A stretch of DNA of 42,778 nt from Pseudomonadota bacterium (GCA_005804965.1 SYOC01000003.1:1-42778); one strand, 5' to 3'; numbered from the stretch's first letter, positions 1 to 8,209 are shown. Notes: generated by a model from the sequence alone, not told the origin. Translations and numbers: made by a program.

Positions 1-9
1 GGAAATAAA

Positions 10-87
10 CGAAAAAGGCCCGAATGTTGTCATTCGGGCCTTGGCTCAAGACGGCGGGGTTCCCACAACTCCGGACGTCTCCATGCG
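10..87 (-). ncRNA. candidate ~80-nt small RNA, leftward
   Basis: No ORF lies here, but the minus strand has a sigma-70-like promoter (94-122) followed about 45 nt later by a strong intrinsic terminator (12-42). The predicted transcript starts near 87 and ends in the U-run near 12. Inside it GACG and CGUC can pair around a G-rich segment, and GCUCA/UGAGC would extend the helix if transcription starts slightly upstream. I recognise no Rfam family. It could instead be the leader of a gene beyond the window edge, but the terminator argues for a free-standing RNA. Confidence 0.4.
12..42 (-). terminator. intrinsic terminator of the leftward small RNA
   Basis: Positions 15-26 and 31-42 form a perfect 12-bp stem around a 4-nt loop. 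On the minus strand it is followed by a T-rich run (TTTTTCG). The plus-strand side lacks a T-run, so it acts leftward. Confidence 0.75.
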
Positions 88-93
88 CTGAGC

Positions 94-122
94 AGACTAG
101 CGAACTCCCTTTGCAGGGTCAA
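94..122 (-). promoter_or_regulatory. sigma-70-like promoter for the leftward small RNA
   Basis: On the minus strand a -35 box TTGACC (117-122) is followed by a 17-nt spacer and a -10 box TAGTCT (94-99). The spacing is ideal, the -35 matches well and the -10 only moderately. The start would fall near 87. Confidence 0.4.
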
Positions 123-302
123 TACCTATAATCTCACAAACTGCTCTGTTTCGTCAAAAAATATGTGACACCGTTTGCGCAGGAGTAGAACACACTGCTA
201 ATTTGGCCAAGCGTTTTTCAGCAACAGCATTTTAAGTCCATGAACCCTCTGTCCGGAAAGGACTTTTTTTCCAAAAAACTTTTCCCAAATACTATTTCTA
301 TC

Positions 303-331
303 TTGACGGCAGTGACGGGGTTTGCTAGAGA
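303..331 (+). promoter_or_regulatory. sigma-70-like promoter with extended -10
   Basis: A -35 box TTGACG (303-308), 17-nt spacer and -10 box TAGAGA (326-331) preceded by TGC (323-325) make a good extended -10 promoter. Transcription would start near 337-338, exactly where the closing stem of the downstream structured RNA begins. Confidence 0.5.
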
Positions 332-336
332 TAGAC

Positions 337-492
337 GCCGTATGGGCTCCGCCTAGGGCTCAATTGTACGTTGTAGGGGTTCCCTTAAACACCCACGGGT
401 AGCCAAGGAGATCGAGAATCCCAGCAAGCAACCCTGCGTTGCTCGGGTCTCGACCCCCTTGGCAGCCTTAATCACTAGGAGGTCTCTATGGC
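337..492 (+). ncRNA. rod-shaped structured RNA, 6S-like or SD-sequestering leader
   Basis: The predicted transcript folds into one long rod. A closing stem pairs GCCGUA (337-342) with UAUGGC (487-492) and continues with interruptions through CUCC..CUAG against CUAGGAGG. An asymmetric internal bubble follows, its 5' strand holding a small GGGU/ACCC hairpin (377-394). The apical stem pairs 402-408 with 457-463, 413-417 with 448-452, 420-422 with 445-447 and 427-432 with 438-443. The length (~156 nt), single central bubble and AGCCUUAA just after the apical stem resemble 6S RNA (ssrS). The closing stem also buries the SD and AUG of the 20-codon ORF at 488, so a cis-acting leader or thermosensor is the alternative. 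Sequence alone does not decide. Confidence 0.4.
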
Positions 493-550
493 AGCGAAAA
501 AAGCCGCGGCAAAGAAACCGGCAAAGAAAGCTCCCGCAAAGAAGAAGTAA
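488..550 (+). CDS. 20-residue lysine/alanine/proline-rich micropeptide
   Basis: ATG at 488 is preceded by a strong SD, AGGAGG at 477-482, spaced 5 nt. The frame upstream is closed by TAG. The peptide has 9 Lys, 8 Ala and 2 Pro after the Met, beginning MAAKK, and resembles a free-standing copy of the basic tails of histone-H1-like or HU-tail proteins. Such tails bind nucleic acid non-specifically, so binding to DNA, RNA or ribosomes is a reasonable inference. The unit has its own promoter (303-331) and terminator (595-630). The start and SD lie in the 3' strand of the RNA rod described at 337-492, so translation may be structure-controlled. It is too short for conservation to be judged here, and it may be a chance ORF within a 6S-like RNA gene. 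Confidence 0.45.
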   Translation: MAAKKAAAKKPAKKAPAKKK

Positions 551-594
551 GTTCACTTTCATTTCACTGGCTCCTTAGGCGGAACACTCATCTC

Positions 595-630
595 GAAAGG
601 CCCTCATTCTTTGGGGGCCTTTCTTTTTTT
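595..630 (+). terminator. strong intrinsic terminator
   Basis: A 9-bp stem (595-603 with 615-623) is followed directly by seven T residues (624-630). It closes the transcription unit carrying the structured RNA and micropeptide. Confidence 0.85.
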
Positions 631-715
631 CTCTGACCTCAGGCTGCCCGTGCATCCATACCATTGAGGCATTCGCAGCAAGTCGTAAACTGTGCGCGGA
701 GCACAAGGGGGAAAT

Positions 716-1099
716 ATGGCTGAGACAGAAGAAAAAGTCCCACAACTCAAAGTTTCCAGCGCCTATCCCGGCGAATGGTATATCGTGGAAGTCGATGGTG
801 GCGAGAGCGAACTCAAGATGGAGCTGCGACGCCCAGTTGGTACCGAGGCCTCCGATGTGTTCCATTTGCGCGTGACCGCCCCTGTGCGTGCCTTCGATGT
901 CCAAAGCACGAAGCCTGGCGGCTCGGAACATACGCATACCGGCGTGGAAACCGTCAATCTTACCTTCAACGGTCCGGCAACGGTCTGGCCAGATTTCGTG
1001 CGCTGTATTCAGGCCATTGCCAGTGTGTTCGACACCTTTGCAACGACCCCCCTCGACCGCGAAAAGGTGAGGGAACACTTCTTTCGCAATAAGAAGTAG
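716..1099 (+). CDS. hypothetical protein, 127 residues
   Basis: I do not recognise this protein. The ATG at 716 is preceded by AAGGGGG at 705-711; a GTG at 692 in the same frame has no such site. The protein starts MAETEEK, has no signal peptide or membrane segment, and alternates acidic and beta-prone stretches (WYIVEVDGG, LKMELRRPVG, FHLRVTAP). It ends in a predicted helix around WPDFVRCIQAI and a basic tail. A small soluble beta-rich domain is likely. The gene stands alone after the terminator at 595-630 and converges on the VWA gene at 1135. Confidence 0.7.
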   Translation: MAETEEKVPQLKVSSAYPGEWYIVEVDGGESELKMELRRPVGTEASDVFHLRVTAPVRAFDVQSTKPGGSEHTHTGVETVNLTFNGPATVWPDFVRCIQAIASVFDTFATTPLDREKVREHFFRNKK

Positions 1100-1134
1100 C
1101 CAGCAAAGATGACCTGGCAGTACGCCCGAAAGCC

Positions 1135-2328
1135 CTACCAGCGTCCGGTTTCGACCACGCGCTTCTCGCCATCCACAGCATAGCCTTTGGGCGTGCGCAC
1201 GGTCAGTTGTTCAGCCTCTGCTTGGCGTACGGTGACACGCACGTTCCGGTACTGGTTGCCGCGTTTTGTGGGCGTGTAACCCAAGCTGTATTGAGAACGT
1301 AGCTCACGGGAAATGGTACGGATCGCTTTATCGAGCACCGAATCGGTGCCCATCATGTCGCTACGGCCTAACGTAAAAAGAGTGCCGCCAGTCTGACTCG
1401 TTGCCTCTTGGAGAATACGTGCCCCTCGGGCATCATCCACCCCGCGACTGCTCCCGAGCGAGAATGGACCAAGCTGCAAGTTCACCGGACCACCACCAAA
1501 CCCTTGAATCCCCACTGCATAAATCAAAACTCCAGCACGCCGTGCCGCAAGAATCGTTTGCTCTAGCGAATTGAAGCTGTTGGTATCATCGCCATCGCTA
1601 ATCACGAACAAGGCTTTCTTGAGGTTTTGCCCACGAAGAACGCGTGGTAAGGCGTCCAGCATGGCGTCGTACAATGCCGTTCCTCCTGCTGGGCGCAACA
1701 TGCCGAGAGCACGTGCCAAGAGGAGACGGCTGTCAGTAAAATCTTGTAAGAGCACCGGGCGAGTGCTGAAGGCTTCAAGAAAGATCTCGTCGCGCGGGCG
1801 AACGGCATCATCAATGAGACGGCGCAATGCGACCCGTGCATGGTTGATTTTCGGCTCCATGCTGCCGCTGGTATCAATGAGCAGTCCCATGCTGATGGGT
1901 TCTTTTTCGCCGGTGTTGAAGTACGTAATCCGCTGCGCTTCGTCATCTTCGTAGAGGGTAAAATCCCCAGGTTGGAGGCCGGCAACGTAGCGACCGAGTC
2001 GGTCGGTGACCGTGACAGGAATGAACTGCGTGGGGCGAGGGCCTTCCGACTGCGGATGCGGAGGAATTTCCGCTTGTTGGCGCGGGGCAGGCGGCATGCT
2101 TTGCTGCCGAGGAATTTCCATCACTTGTTTTCCAGATGGGATTGTCCGTTGGGGTGCGGGAACTGGCAACTCTTTTTGTGGAGCGGATTTGGTGCCTTGC
2201 CAATCTCCCGGCCACGGGCCTTGCCAACCATCTGGTCGCGAAGAGGTCTTTTGGGCAAGGACAGGAGACGTAGCGAACGCGAGAACAAGTCCGAGTAGTG
2301 ACAGACTGCAACGAATGCGGATGTGCAT
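1135..2328 (-). CDS. secreted VWA-domain protein (VWFA-related family)
   Basis: The 397-residue protein starts at ATG 2328 with AGGAGG 7 nt upstream; a longer frame to 2412 lacks such support. Residues 1-25 form a signal peptide ending LAQ. Residues 35-100 are rich in Pro, Gln and Gly. From about 102 a short beta domain (FIPVTVTDRLGRYVAGL..GDFTLYEDDE) leads into a von Willebrand A domain with an intact MIDAS metal site, DTSGSM (152-157). This layout matches the VWFA-related family common in Acidobacteria and related phyla. Such proteins act at the cell surface or periplasm in metal-dependent protein binding; the ligand is unknown. It is divergent from the gamma-carbonic anhydrase gene, so promoters lie in 2329-2456. 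Confidence 0.85.
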   Translation of the reverse strand: MHIRIRCSLSLLGLVLAFATSPVLAQKTSSRPDGWQGPWPGDWQGTKSAPQKELPVPAPQRTIPSGKQVMEIPRQQSMPPAPRQQAEIPPHPQSEGPRPTQFIPVTVTDRLGRYVAGLQPGDFTLYEDDEAQRITYFNTGEKEPISMGLLIDTSGSMEPKINHARVALRRLIDDAVRPRDEIFLEAFSTRPVLLQDFTDSRLLLARALGMLRPAGGTALYDAMLDALPRVLRGQNLKKALFVISDGDDTNSFNSLEQTILAARRAGVLIYAVGIQGFGGGPVNLQLGPFSLGSSRGVDDARGARILQEATSQTGGTLFTLGRSDMMGTDSVLDKAIRTISRELRSQYSLGYTPTKRGNQYRNVRVTVRQAEAEQLTVRTPKGYAVDGEKRVVETGRW

Positions 2329-2456
2329 GTGCTGCCCTCCTGTGGCTGACCTTAAACGCTTCCCAAAAGCGGCACAAGCCATGACTCGGAGGGCTACGCA
2401 GACCTTGACCACGTGCGCCGCTGTCCGTATGTGCAGTGGCTGAGAACGGAGGAGCC

Positions 2457-2975
2457 ATGATTATTGCTCACCACGGCATCAGCCCGCAGATTGATCCCAG
2501 CGCCTATGTGCAACAGAGTGCGCATGTGATCGGCGATGTCCACATCGGTGCCGAGTCCAGTGTATGGTTTAACGCAGTAGTACGCGGAGATGTCTGTTTC
2601 ATTCGCATTGGCGCACGGGTCAACATTCAGGATAATTCCACTGTCCATGTCTTTAGTGGTGGCATTCCCACGATTATTGGCGATGGTGTGTCCATTGCCC
2701 ACAACGTCGTGGTGCATGCGTGTACGATTCGTGACTTCACATTGGTCGGCATGGGCGCAGTCATTCTTGATGGCGCAGAAATCGGCGAGGAATGCTTAAT
2801 CGGAGCCGGGGCAGTCGTCTCACCACGGACGCAGATTCCGCCTCGCTCGCTGGCGGTCGGCAACCCCGCCAAAGTCATCCGTACACTCAAGCCGGAAGAG
2901 TTGGAACGCCTGCATTTGAACGCGAATAATTACGTGCGCTTTGCACGCGAATACATCGATCAAGGTATTCGTTAA
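2457..2975 (+). CDS. gamma-carbonic anhydrase / hexapeptide acyltransferase-fold protein
   Basis: The 172-residue protein is built of left-handed beta-helix hexapeptide repeats over most of its length and belongs to the YrdA/PaaY/gamma-carbonic anhydrase group. Three histidines in the expected spacing (STVHV, IAHNVV, VVHAC) would bind the catalytic metal between subunits of a trimer. The C-terminal helix (LKPEELERLHLNANNYVRFA) is typical of the family. ATG 2457 follows GGAGG at 2448-2452; a GTG at 2436 is in frame but less supported. Carbonic anhydrase activity is plausible, but many family members have other or unknown substrates. It ends 18 nt before the PheC-AroQ gene and probably shares its transcript. 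Confidence 0.85.
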   Translation: MIIAHHGISPQIDPSAYVQQSAHVIGDVHIGAESSVWFNAVVRGDVCFIRIGARVNIQDNSTVHVFSGGIPTIIGDGVSIAHNVVVHACTIRDFTLVGMGAVILDGAEIGEECLIGAGAVVSPRTQIPPRSLAVGNPAKVIRTLKPEELERLHLNANNYVRFAREYIDQGIR

Positions 2976-2993
2976 AGCACTGGGAGCGGTGCT

Positions 2994-4244
2994 GTGCACT
3001 TTTTTCTCTTTGCCCTGAGCATTCTGCTCTGCTGGTTCCCGGTAGGCGCTTCAGCCGCAAGCCTTGACGAGATCCGCGCACGCGGCGTGCTGCGCGTCGG
3101 GATGAGCGGCGACTACGCGCCGTTTTGCGTATGCACGGAGTGGCCACACGACTGTTCCGGCTTCGAGGTGGAAATGGCACGCCGTCTAGCGGCTGACCTC
3201 GCCGTGCGTCTCGACCTCGTGCGGTTTCATTGGTCAGAACTCAAGGCTGCAGCCCTGGCAGACAAGTTCGACCTTGCTATGAGCGGAGTCACAATGCGGC
3301 CAGACCGCTTATTGTGGGGGACGTTCGCACGCCCCTACGCGGTCTCCGGTGCGGTGGTGCTCGTGGCAGACACCAGTCGCTTTCCTTCGGTGGCGTCGGT
3401 TGATCGGGCTGGCGTCCGACTAGCTGTCAATGCTGGTGGACATCTCGAACAAGTGGCGCGGACACGATTTCCTACGGCGACGATCCTCACCACCCCCAAA
3501 AACATGGAGCTGCCCGCGCTCGTCGAGCAACACCAAGCCGATGCCCTCCTCACCGACTCTTTTGAGGCACCACAATTCCTCGCCCATCATAGCCGCCTCT
3601 CCGCCCTACCCGCGTTTGGGCGTGATCGTAAAGCCTATCTCCTGCGACGCTCCGATGGTCCGTGGCGCGAGTGGCTCGACCGCTGGCTCGCGGATCGAGA
3701 ACGCGATGGTTTTCTTCCAGGTCTCCGCCAACGTTGGCTCGGAGAGAAGCCTACGCAGCCCCTCTCTCCGCTCTCTACAGTCTTTGCTTTCCTTGATCTA
3801 CGACTGGCACTGATGCCAGCCGTGGCCGACTACAAGCAACGCCACAATCTGCCAGTAGAAGATCTGCGACAAGAAGGCGTCGTGATTGCCCATGCCACCA
3901 GCTTGGCGCGAGCAAAAGGGGCGGACGCCGAGACCACACGTGCCCTCTTTCGTCAGCAAATTGACGCTGCCAAACAGGTCCAGGAAGCGATGCTCAAGAA
4001 TCCCCACAGGATTCCAGCCTGGGCACAAGGGCTGGATCTTGCAACGGATTTGCGCCCTGCCCTCTCCGAAATCGGAGATCGCATGATCGAGCTGTTCGTC
4101 CCTCACCCCTCTCCTGCGGTGGATCAGGCTACGGTTCTCCGTGCGGCTGACGAAGAAATCACAACCGAGGGAATCGACTCCAGTGAACGCCGCCGCCTCG
4201 GCGAGGCTGTCTGGCAGGCACTGAGCAAGCCCAGACCCAAATAG
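2994..4244 (+). CDS. periplasmic cyclohexadienyl dehydratase-chorismate mutase fusion (PheC-AroQ type)
   Basis: GTG 2994 follows GGGAG with 7-nt spacing. Residues 1-22 are a signal peptide. Residues 25-250 are a family-3 solute-binding fold with features of cyclohexadienyl dehydratase PheC: GDYAPF (39-44), DLAMSGVT (93-100), FARPY (111-115), NAGGHLEQVAR (146-156; PheC has a GGTNE-like motif) and LLTDSFEA (185-192) with the acidic residue kept. Residues 263-370 match secreted AroQ-gamma chorismate mutases: LDLRLALMPAVADYKQ, with candidate active-site R270, K281 and R292, then LFRQQIDAAKQVQ. Together the domains would turn chorismate into prephenate and then phenylpyruvate in the periplasm. The Thr-to-His change in the GG motif may shift specificity. 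The stop overlaps the SD of alkaline phosphatase, so the two are likely co-transcribed. Confidence 0.8.
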   Translation: MHFFLFALSILLCWFPVGASAASLDEIRARGVLRVGMSGDYAPFCVCTEWPHDCSGFEVEMARRLAADLAVRLDLVRFHWSELKAAALADKFDLAMSGVTMRPDRLLWGTFARPYAVSGAVVLVADTSRFPSVASVDRAGVRLAVNAGGHLEQVARTRFPTATILTTPKNMELPALVEQHQADALLTDSFEAPQFLAHHSRLSALPAFGRDRKAYLLRRSDGPWREWLDRWLADRERDGFLPGLRQRWLGEKPTQPLSPLSTVFAFLDLRLALMPAVADYKQRHNLPVEDLRQEGVVIAHATSLARAKGADAETTRALFRQQIDAAKQVQEAMLKNPHRIPAWAQGLDLATDLRPALSEIGDRMIELFVPHPSPAVDQATVLRAADEEITTEGIDSSERRRLGEAVWQALSKPRPK

Positions 4245-4259
4245 GAGAAAGAACCCGCC

Positions 4260-5831
4260 ATGACCAGTTATATGACACGAATGCGTCTGAGCATTCTCAC
4301 GGTCAATACTTGCATTGCCTTCTTCATCAGTGCGCTCTCTGCACATGCTGCTGGTCCGACCACTGCCGCAGAATGGTACGCTGCCGGTCAACGCACCGTA
4401 CAAGAGGCGCGGCAGCTCAAGCCCGGCGCGAGCCGAGCTAAGAATGTTATCCTTTTTGTTGGCGATGGCATGGGTATCACCACCGTCACTGCCGCACGTA
4501 TTCTCGAAGGCCAACTGCGAGGAGAAAGCGGCGAGGACAATGCTCTGAGCTTCGAGAAGTTTCCCTATGTGGCCTTGTCGAAGACTTACAGCACCAATCA
4601 GCAGACACCAGACTCCGCACCCACCATGACCGCTATGGTCACCGGCGTCAAAACCAAGGATCGTTTTCTCTCGGTCAACCAAAATGGTATCAAGGGCGAT
4701 CACACGTCGGTGAAAGGCAACGAACTCCCCACCATCCTCGAACTCGCAGAACAACGCGGGCTTGCGACTGGTGTGGTGACGACGACCACGGTGACGCATG
4801 CAACGCCAGGAGCCTGTTACGCACACACAGTGGATCGCGACTGGGAATGGGACGGAAAGCTCCCTGACGCGGCCAAAGCTGCCAACTTCCCCGACATTGC
4901 TCGCCAGCTCATCGAATTCAAGTATGGCAACGGTTTAGAAGTCGCCCTCGGTGGTGGGCGCAGCTTTTTTCTGCCTACGCGGATTCTTGATCCAGAGGAA
5001 CCGGACGAGAAGGGCGTACGCCTCGACGATCAAGACCTTATCAAAAAATGGCTAGAGCAACCACGCGCTGCTTATGTGTGGAGCAAGGCGCAGCTCGACA
5101 CTATAGACTTGCAAGCCACTGACCACCTGCTCGGCTTGTTTGAGCGCTCACACATGAAATTCGAAGCAGATCGCGCCTCGGATGCTGGCGGAGAGCCCTC
5201 GCTCTCTGAGATGACCCGCGCTGCGCTGACCGTGCTCAAGAAAAATAAGAAAGGATTCTTCCTCATGGTCGAAGGCGGCAGGATCGACCACGGCCACCAT
5301 ATGGGCAACGCCTATCGTGCGTTAACTGAAACTATCGAGTTGTCGCGCGCGGTCAGCACGGCACTCACAATGACGAATCCACGAGACACACTCATTATTG
5401 TTACTGCCGACCATAGCCATACCCTCACGATGGCTGGCTATCCCAAACGCGGCAATCCGATTCTCGGGAAAGTGATCGAGCCAGACAGTACCGAGCCAGC
5501 AAAAGATCAGTTTGGGCTTCCGTACACGACATTAAACTATGCCAACGGTCCAGGGCACGTCGGAGCTTCGGATAGTCAACCGCACGGCAGCAAAACCTTC
5601 CCCCATCCCCCGAAGACCTATAAAAGCGAGCCGTATACGCGACCAAACCTCACCAACACCGACACCACCGCCCCGAACTACATGCAGGAGAGCATCGCGC
5701 CCTTCTTCCTCGAAACCCACGGCGGAGAAGACGTGGCCATCTACGCCAGCGGTCCCGGTGCCCATTTGGTGCGTGGCGTGCTAGAGCAGAACGTCATCTT
5801 TCATATCATGAAAACTGCGCTACTCCCGTAA
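4260..5831 (+). CDS. alkaline phosphatase, PhoA family
   Basis: The 523-residue protein has a signal peptide (about 1-31, ending AHA) and the alkaline phosphatase core. VGDGMG (67-72) carries the first metal Asp, PDSAPTMTAMVTG (117-129) the nucleophile Ser119, MVEGGRIDHGHHMGN the acidic and histidine metal ligands, and TADHSH a further Asp-His pair. A late PGHVG supplies another ligand. It hydrolyses phosphomonoesters in the periplasm, releasing phosphate. AGGAGA at 4243-4248 overlaps the upstream stop. In-frame ATGs at codons 5 and 8 are alternative starts. Next to the PheC-AroQ gene it suggests a periplasmic scavenging or overflow operon, but no phosphate-starvation box is evident. Confidence 0.9.
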   Translation: MTSYMTRMRLSILTVNTCIAFFISALSAHAAGPTTAAEWYAAGQRTVQEARQLKPGASRAKNVILFVGDGMGITTVTAARILEGQLRGESGEDNALSFEKFPYVALSKTYSTNQQTPDSAPTMTAMVTGVKTKDRFLSVNQNGIKGDHTSVKGNELPTILELAEQRGLATGVVTTTTVTHATPGACYAHTVDRDWEWDGKLPDAAKAANFPDIARQLIEFKYGNGLEVALGGGRSFFLPTRILDPEEPDEKGVRLDDQDLIKKWLEQPRAAYVWSKAQLDTIDLQATDHLLGLFERSHMKFEADRASDAGGEPSLSEMTRAALTVLKKNKKGFFLMVEGGRIDHGHHMGNAYRALTETIELSRAVSTALTMTNPRDTLIIVTADHSHTLTMAGYPKRGNPILGKVIEPDSTEPAKDQFGLPYTTLNYANGPGHVGASDSQPHGSKTFPHPPKTYKSEPYTRPNLTNTDTTAPNYMQESIAPFFLETHGGEDVAIYASGPGAHLVRGVLEQNVIFHIMKTALLP

Positions 5832-5919
5832 GCTCGGCGTTGTCTCGGGAAGAACGCTGTGCCGCCTTTCCCGTATGCTATGATGCCGTACCTTCGCGCA
5901 AAAAAAGGAAGCGCTTTGC

Positions 5920-6462
5920 ATGTTGTTGATCTTGGATGTCGATTACACGCTGAATCACTTTTATCCTCCGTCGATTCACGATTTCGCGCCGCCGGAGCTG
6001 GTGGGACACAACAACCCTCAATTGTGGGATTGGATCATCGAGCACTTGAGCACGACCGAATACCCGGTACATGAGACTGCTGTCTCCGTCCTCGAACGTC
6101 TGAACCGCTGCCAGCCTCTCGTTGTGGTGAGCACCGGACGCCCGGAAGCGCTGCGTACAGTCACAGAACGTTGGCTACGGCAGTTCTTTCAGTTTGAGCA
6201 TGTGTTCATGCGGCCAAACGGTGACTTCCGCCTCAATGCCGAGATCAAGCGCGACGTATTGACCCAAACGATCCTCCCTCTCGCCCAGGGCCGTACTGTC
6301 TACGCTTTTGAGGACGATGCCAGTGCGTTGGAAATGTACCAAGAGTCCGGCGTCCGCACTTTCGCGGCACCCGGATGTTGGCAGCAGCTCCATGCGCACC
6401 TCGGCGCGGCACAGGACCAGGCGGCCCTGCGTTCCGCGCTCGATAACTATGTCGTGCCCTAG
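5920..6462 (+). CDS. HAD-superfamily phosphatase
   Basis: The 180-residue cytoplasmic protein has all four HAD motifs: I, LDVDYT with nucleophile D6 and acid D8; II, VVSTGRP; III, the Lys in AEIKRDVL; and IV, AFEDDASALEMY. The small helical cap lies between motifs I and II. The substrate cannot be told; short HAD proteins of this kind often act on small phosphorylated metabolites. ATG 5920 follows AAGGAAG by 7-8 nt. The stop overlaps the stop of the convergent CocE/NonD gene by 3 nt. Confidence 0.8.
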   Translation: MLLILDVDYTLNHFYPPSIHDFAPPELVGHNNPQLWDWIIEHLSTTEYPVHETAVSVLERLNRCQPLVVVSTGRPEALRTVTERWLRQFFQFEHVFMRPNGDFRLNAEIKRDVLTQTILPLAQGRTVYAFEDDASALEMYQESGVRTFAAPGCWQQLHAHLGAAQDQAALRSALDNYVVP

Positions 6463-8186
6463 CGGGTTACGCCTTGAGGGATCACAGGCAAGATCACGCA
6501 GGACGTATACGCACCGCCATGCATTACGCGCTGCACAGCCACGCGACCAGCGCTCTCCATGCCTAACTCCCCTCCAGTATTCAGATTGCGGTCAAAGCGA
6601 GGAAAGTTGCTGCTGGAGACTTGGAGGCGAAGGCGAAACCCCGGAGCAAACACGTAACTCGTCGAGCCGAGAAAGATGCGATACTCATACACCCGCCCGG
6701 GTTCCAGCAGTTCAGCATTTGACAGCGAGTTGCGATAACGCGCCCGCACGATGCCATCGCACAGATTCAGCGCTCGCCCATCCGGTGCGACAGCCACCAG
6801 TTTTGCAGTGAAATCCGTGTCGCGTCCATCCGTCGCCGCATATACCAGGGCTTCGACCGGACCAGTGACTTCCAAAGGCTCGGACAAAGGCTCAGAGGTA
6901 TACACCAGCACGTCTTCACGGTCTTCGACTTCACGTTGCTCTTGCGGTCCAGCGCTCTGTGCACCTGGCATCAGCGTACACCCGCCATACGTCGGCACCG
7001 GCTGTTCTGGGTCGTAGAGAAACACGTCACTCGCTTCCTGCGCGACTGGTTGTGCCACCAAGCAACCATTGCCACGGCGACTATTCGCCCGTCCCGCACT
7101 ATTGAGATAGAAAGGCGTGGCGACTGCACGCGCCAACGGCCATTCGTTTTCATCACGCCAGATATTTGCTCCCATCACGAACAAACGGACAGGTGCACCA
7201 GTATCGGCAGTGTCACCAAAACAGGAGTCGAACCATTGAAGATGCAACCCGCCGAGATCAATAGCATCCGGCAAAGCTCCTGGGCCGAAATCAACGGCTC
7301 CGACGATTCGATTGAAAAGTCCGTGCAGCCACGGCCCAACGACGAGGCGTTGCCGCTGGCGAGCACGGGCACTCTTCCCTCGTGTGCGCATACCGGCAAA
7401 GTTCCGCAGGGTACCTTCAAGAAAAATGTCGTACCAGCCGCCGATGTGGAGTGCCGCGACTTCCATCTGCTCATACTTCGACTCGATGCGCACATTTTCC
7501 CAAAACGCATCACGCGATGGATGCTGCAACCACGTGCGGTAATGGTCCATGAGTCCAGGCACGCTCGCCGGCGGAAAGTCCACAAGAGGAAACTTTGCCG
7601 TTTTGCCCATGTCAAAAATAGCGCCGTAGAGTTTGCGCCGCGCGTCAGCCGGGGCGTCATCGAGACGGGTGAGGGTTTCGGTCGCCATGCCTGCCGTCCA
7701 GAATTGGATGAAGCCTTGTTGAAACGCCCCGCCTTGATACGTCCACCCTTCGTAGTAGTCAGACGCCGTGATTGTCGGAATGATAGTCTGCAACGCCGGT
7801 GGCGCGGCCATAGCCGTCAGCCACTGGGTGGCCCCGAAGTAGGAGGCCCCATACATCCCGACTTTGCCATCGGACCACGGTTGAGCAGCACACCACGCTA
7901 CGGTATCGAATCCATCTTCAGCCTCGCCGACAAACAGCGAAAATTGCCCGTCGGACTTGAACCGCCCGCGCGTGTCTTGCACCACGACCACGTAACCACG
8001 CCGGGCCGCACGAATCGGGCTGAGCAACGACAAAGAAATCGGCGAGAGGTCCTTATTGTAGGGCAAACGAGCGAGGAGGACCGAGTGCGGTTTCGCGTCA
8101 TCCGGGCGATACACGTCAGCACGCAACGTCACGCCGTCGCGCATAGGAATTTCCACATTGCAGTCGATCTTGATCGACTCACCCAT
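6459..8186 (-). CDS. CocE/NonD family alpha/beta hydrolase (peptidase S15-like)
   Basis: The 575-residue protein starts at ATG 8186 with GGGAGG 5 nt upstream; the GTG at 8192 lies inside that SD. The N-terminal alpha/beta-hydrolase domain contains GMYGASYFG with nucleophile Ser115 and the oxyanion-region motif VVVVQDTRGRFKS. The C-terminal jelly-roll domain (VTGPVEALVYAATDGRDTDFTAKL onward) is that of X-Pro dipeptidyl-peptidase/cocaine esterase proteins. There is no signal peptide, so it acts in the cytoplasm on an ester or amide that cannot be named. A TATAAT box and inverted repeat lie upstream (8210-8245). Confidence 0.88.
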   Translation of the reverse strand: MGESIKIDCNVEIPMRDGVTLRADVYRPDDAKPHSVLLARLPYNKDLSPISLSLLSPIRAARRGYVVVVQDTRGRFKSDGQFSLFVGEAEDGFDTVAWCAAQPWSDGKVGMYGASYFGATQWLTAMAAPPALQTIIPTITASDYYEGWTYQGGAFQQGFIQFWTAGMATETLTRLDDAPADARRKLYGAIFDMGKTAKFPLVDFPPASVPGLMDHYRTWLQHPSRDAFWENVRIESKYEQMEVAALHIGGWYDIFLEGTLRNFAGMRTRGKSARARQRQRLVVGPWLHGLFNRIVGAVDFGPGALPDAIDLGGLHLQWFDSCFGDTADTGAPVRLFVMGANIWRDENEWPLARAVATPFYLNSAGRANSRRGNGCLVAQPVAQEASDVFLYDPEQPVPTYGGCTLMPGAQSAGPQEQREVEDREDVLVYTSEPLSEPLEVTGPVEALVYAATDGRDTDFTAKLVAVAPDGRALNLCDGIVRARYRNSLSNAELLEPGRVYEYRIFLGSTSYVFAPGFRLRLQVSSSNFPRFDRNLNTGGELGMESAGRVAVQRVMHGGAYTSCVILPVIPQGVTR

Positions 8187-8209
8187 AAACACCTCCCATT
8201 ACCATTGCT

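Noticed and set aside
127-132. Perfect TATAAT on the plus strand.
   Set aside because: No -35 box at 16-18 nt; it lies over the opposite-strand promoter of the left-edge small RNA.
234-270. AAGTCC/GGACTT stem followed by seven T residues, a possible terminator on the plus strand.
   Set aside because: A 6-bp stem with a 20-nt loop is weak, and no convincing upstream transcript on that strand was found.
692-1099. Longer GTG start for the 127-residue protein.
   Set aside because: No SD before 692, while AAGGGGG lies before ATG 716.
3798-4826. 342-codon minus-strand frame opposite PheC-AroQ and alkaline phosphatase.
   Set aside because: It spans two real genes in antisense and has no recognisable domain.
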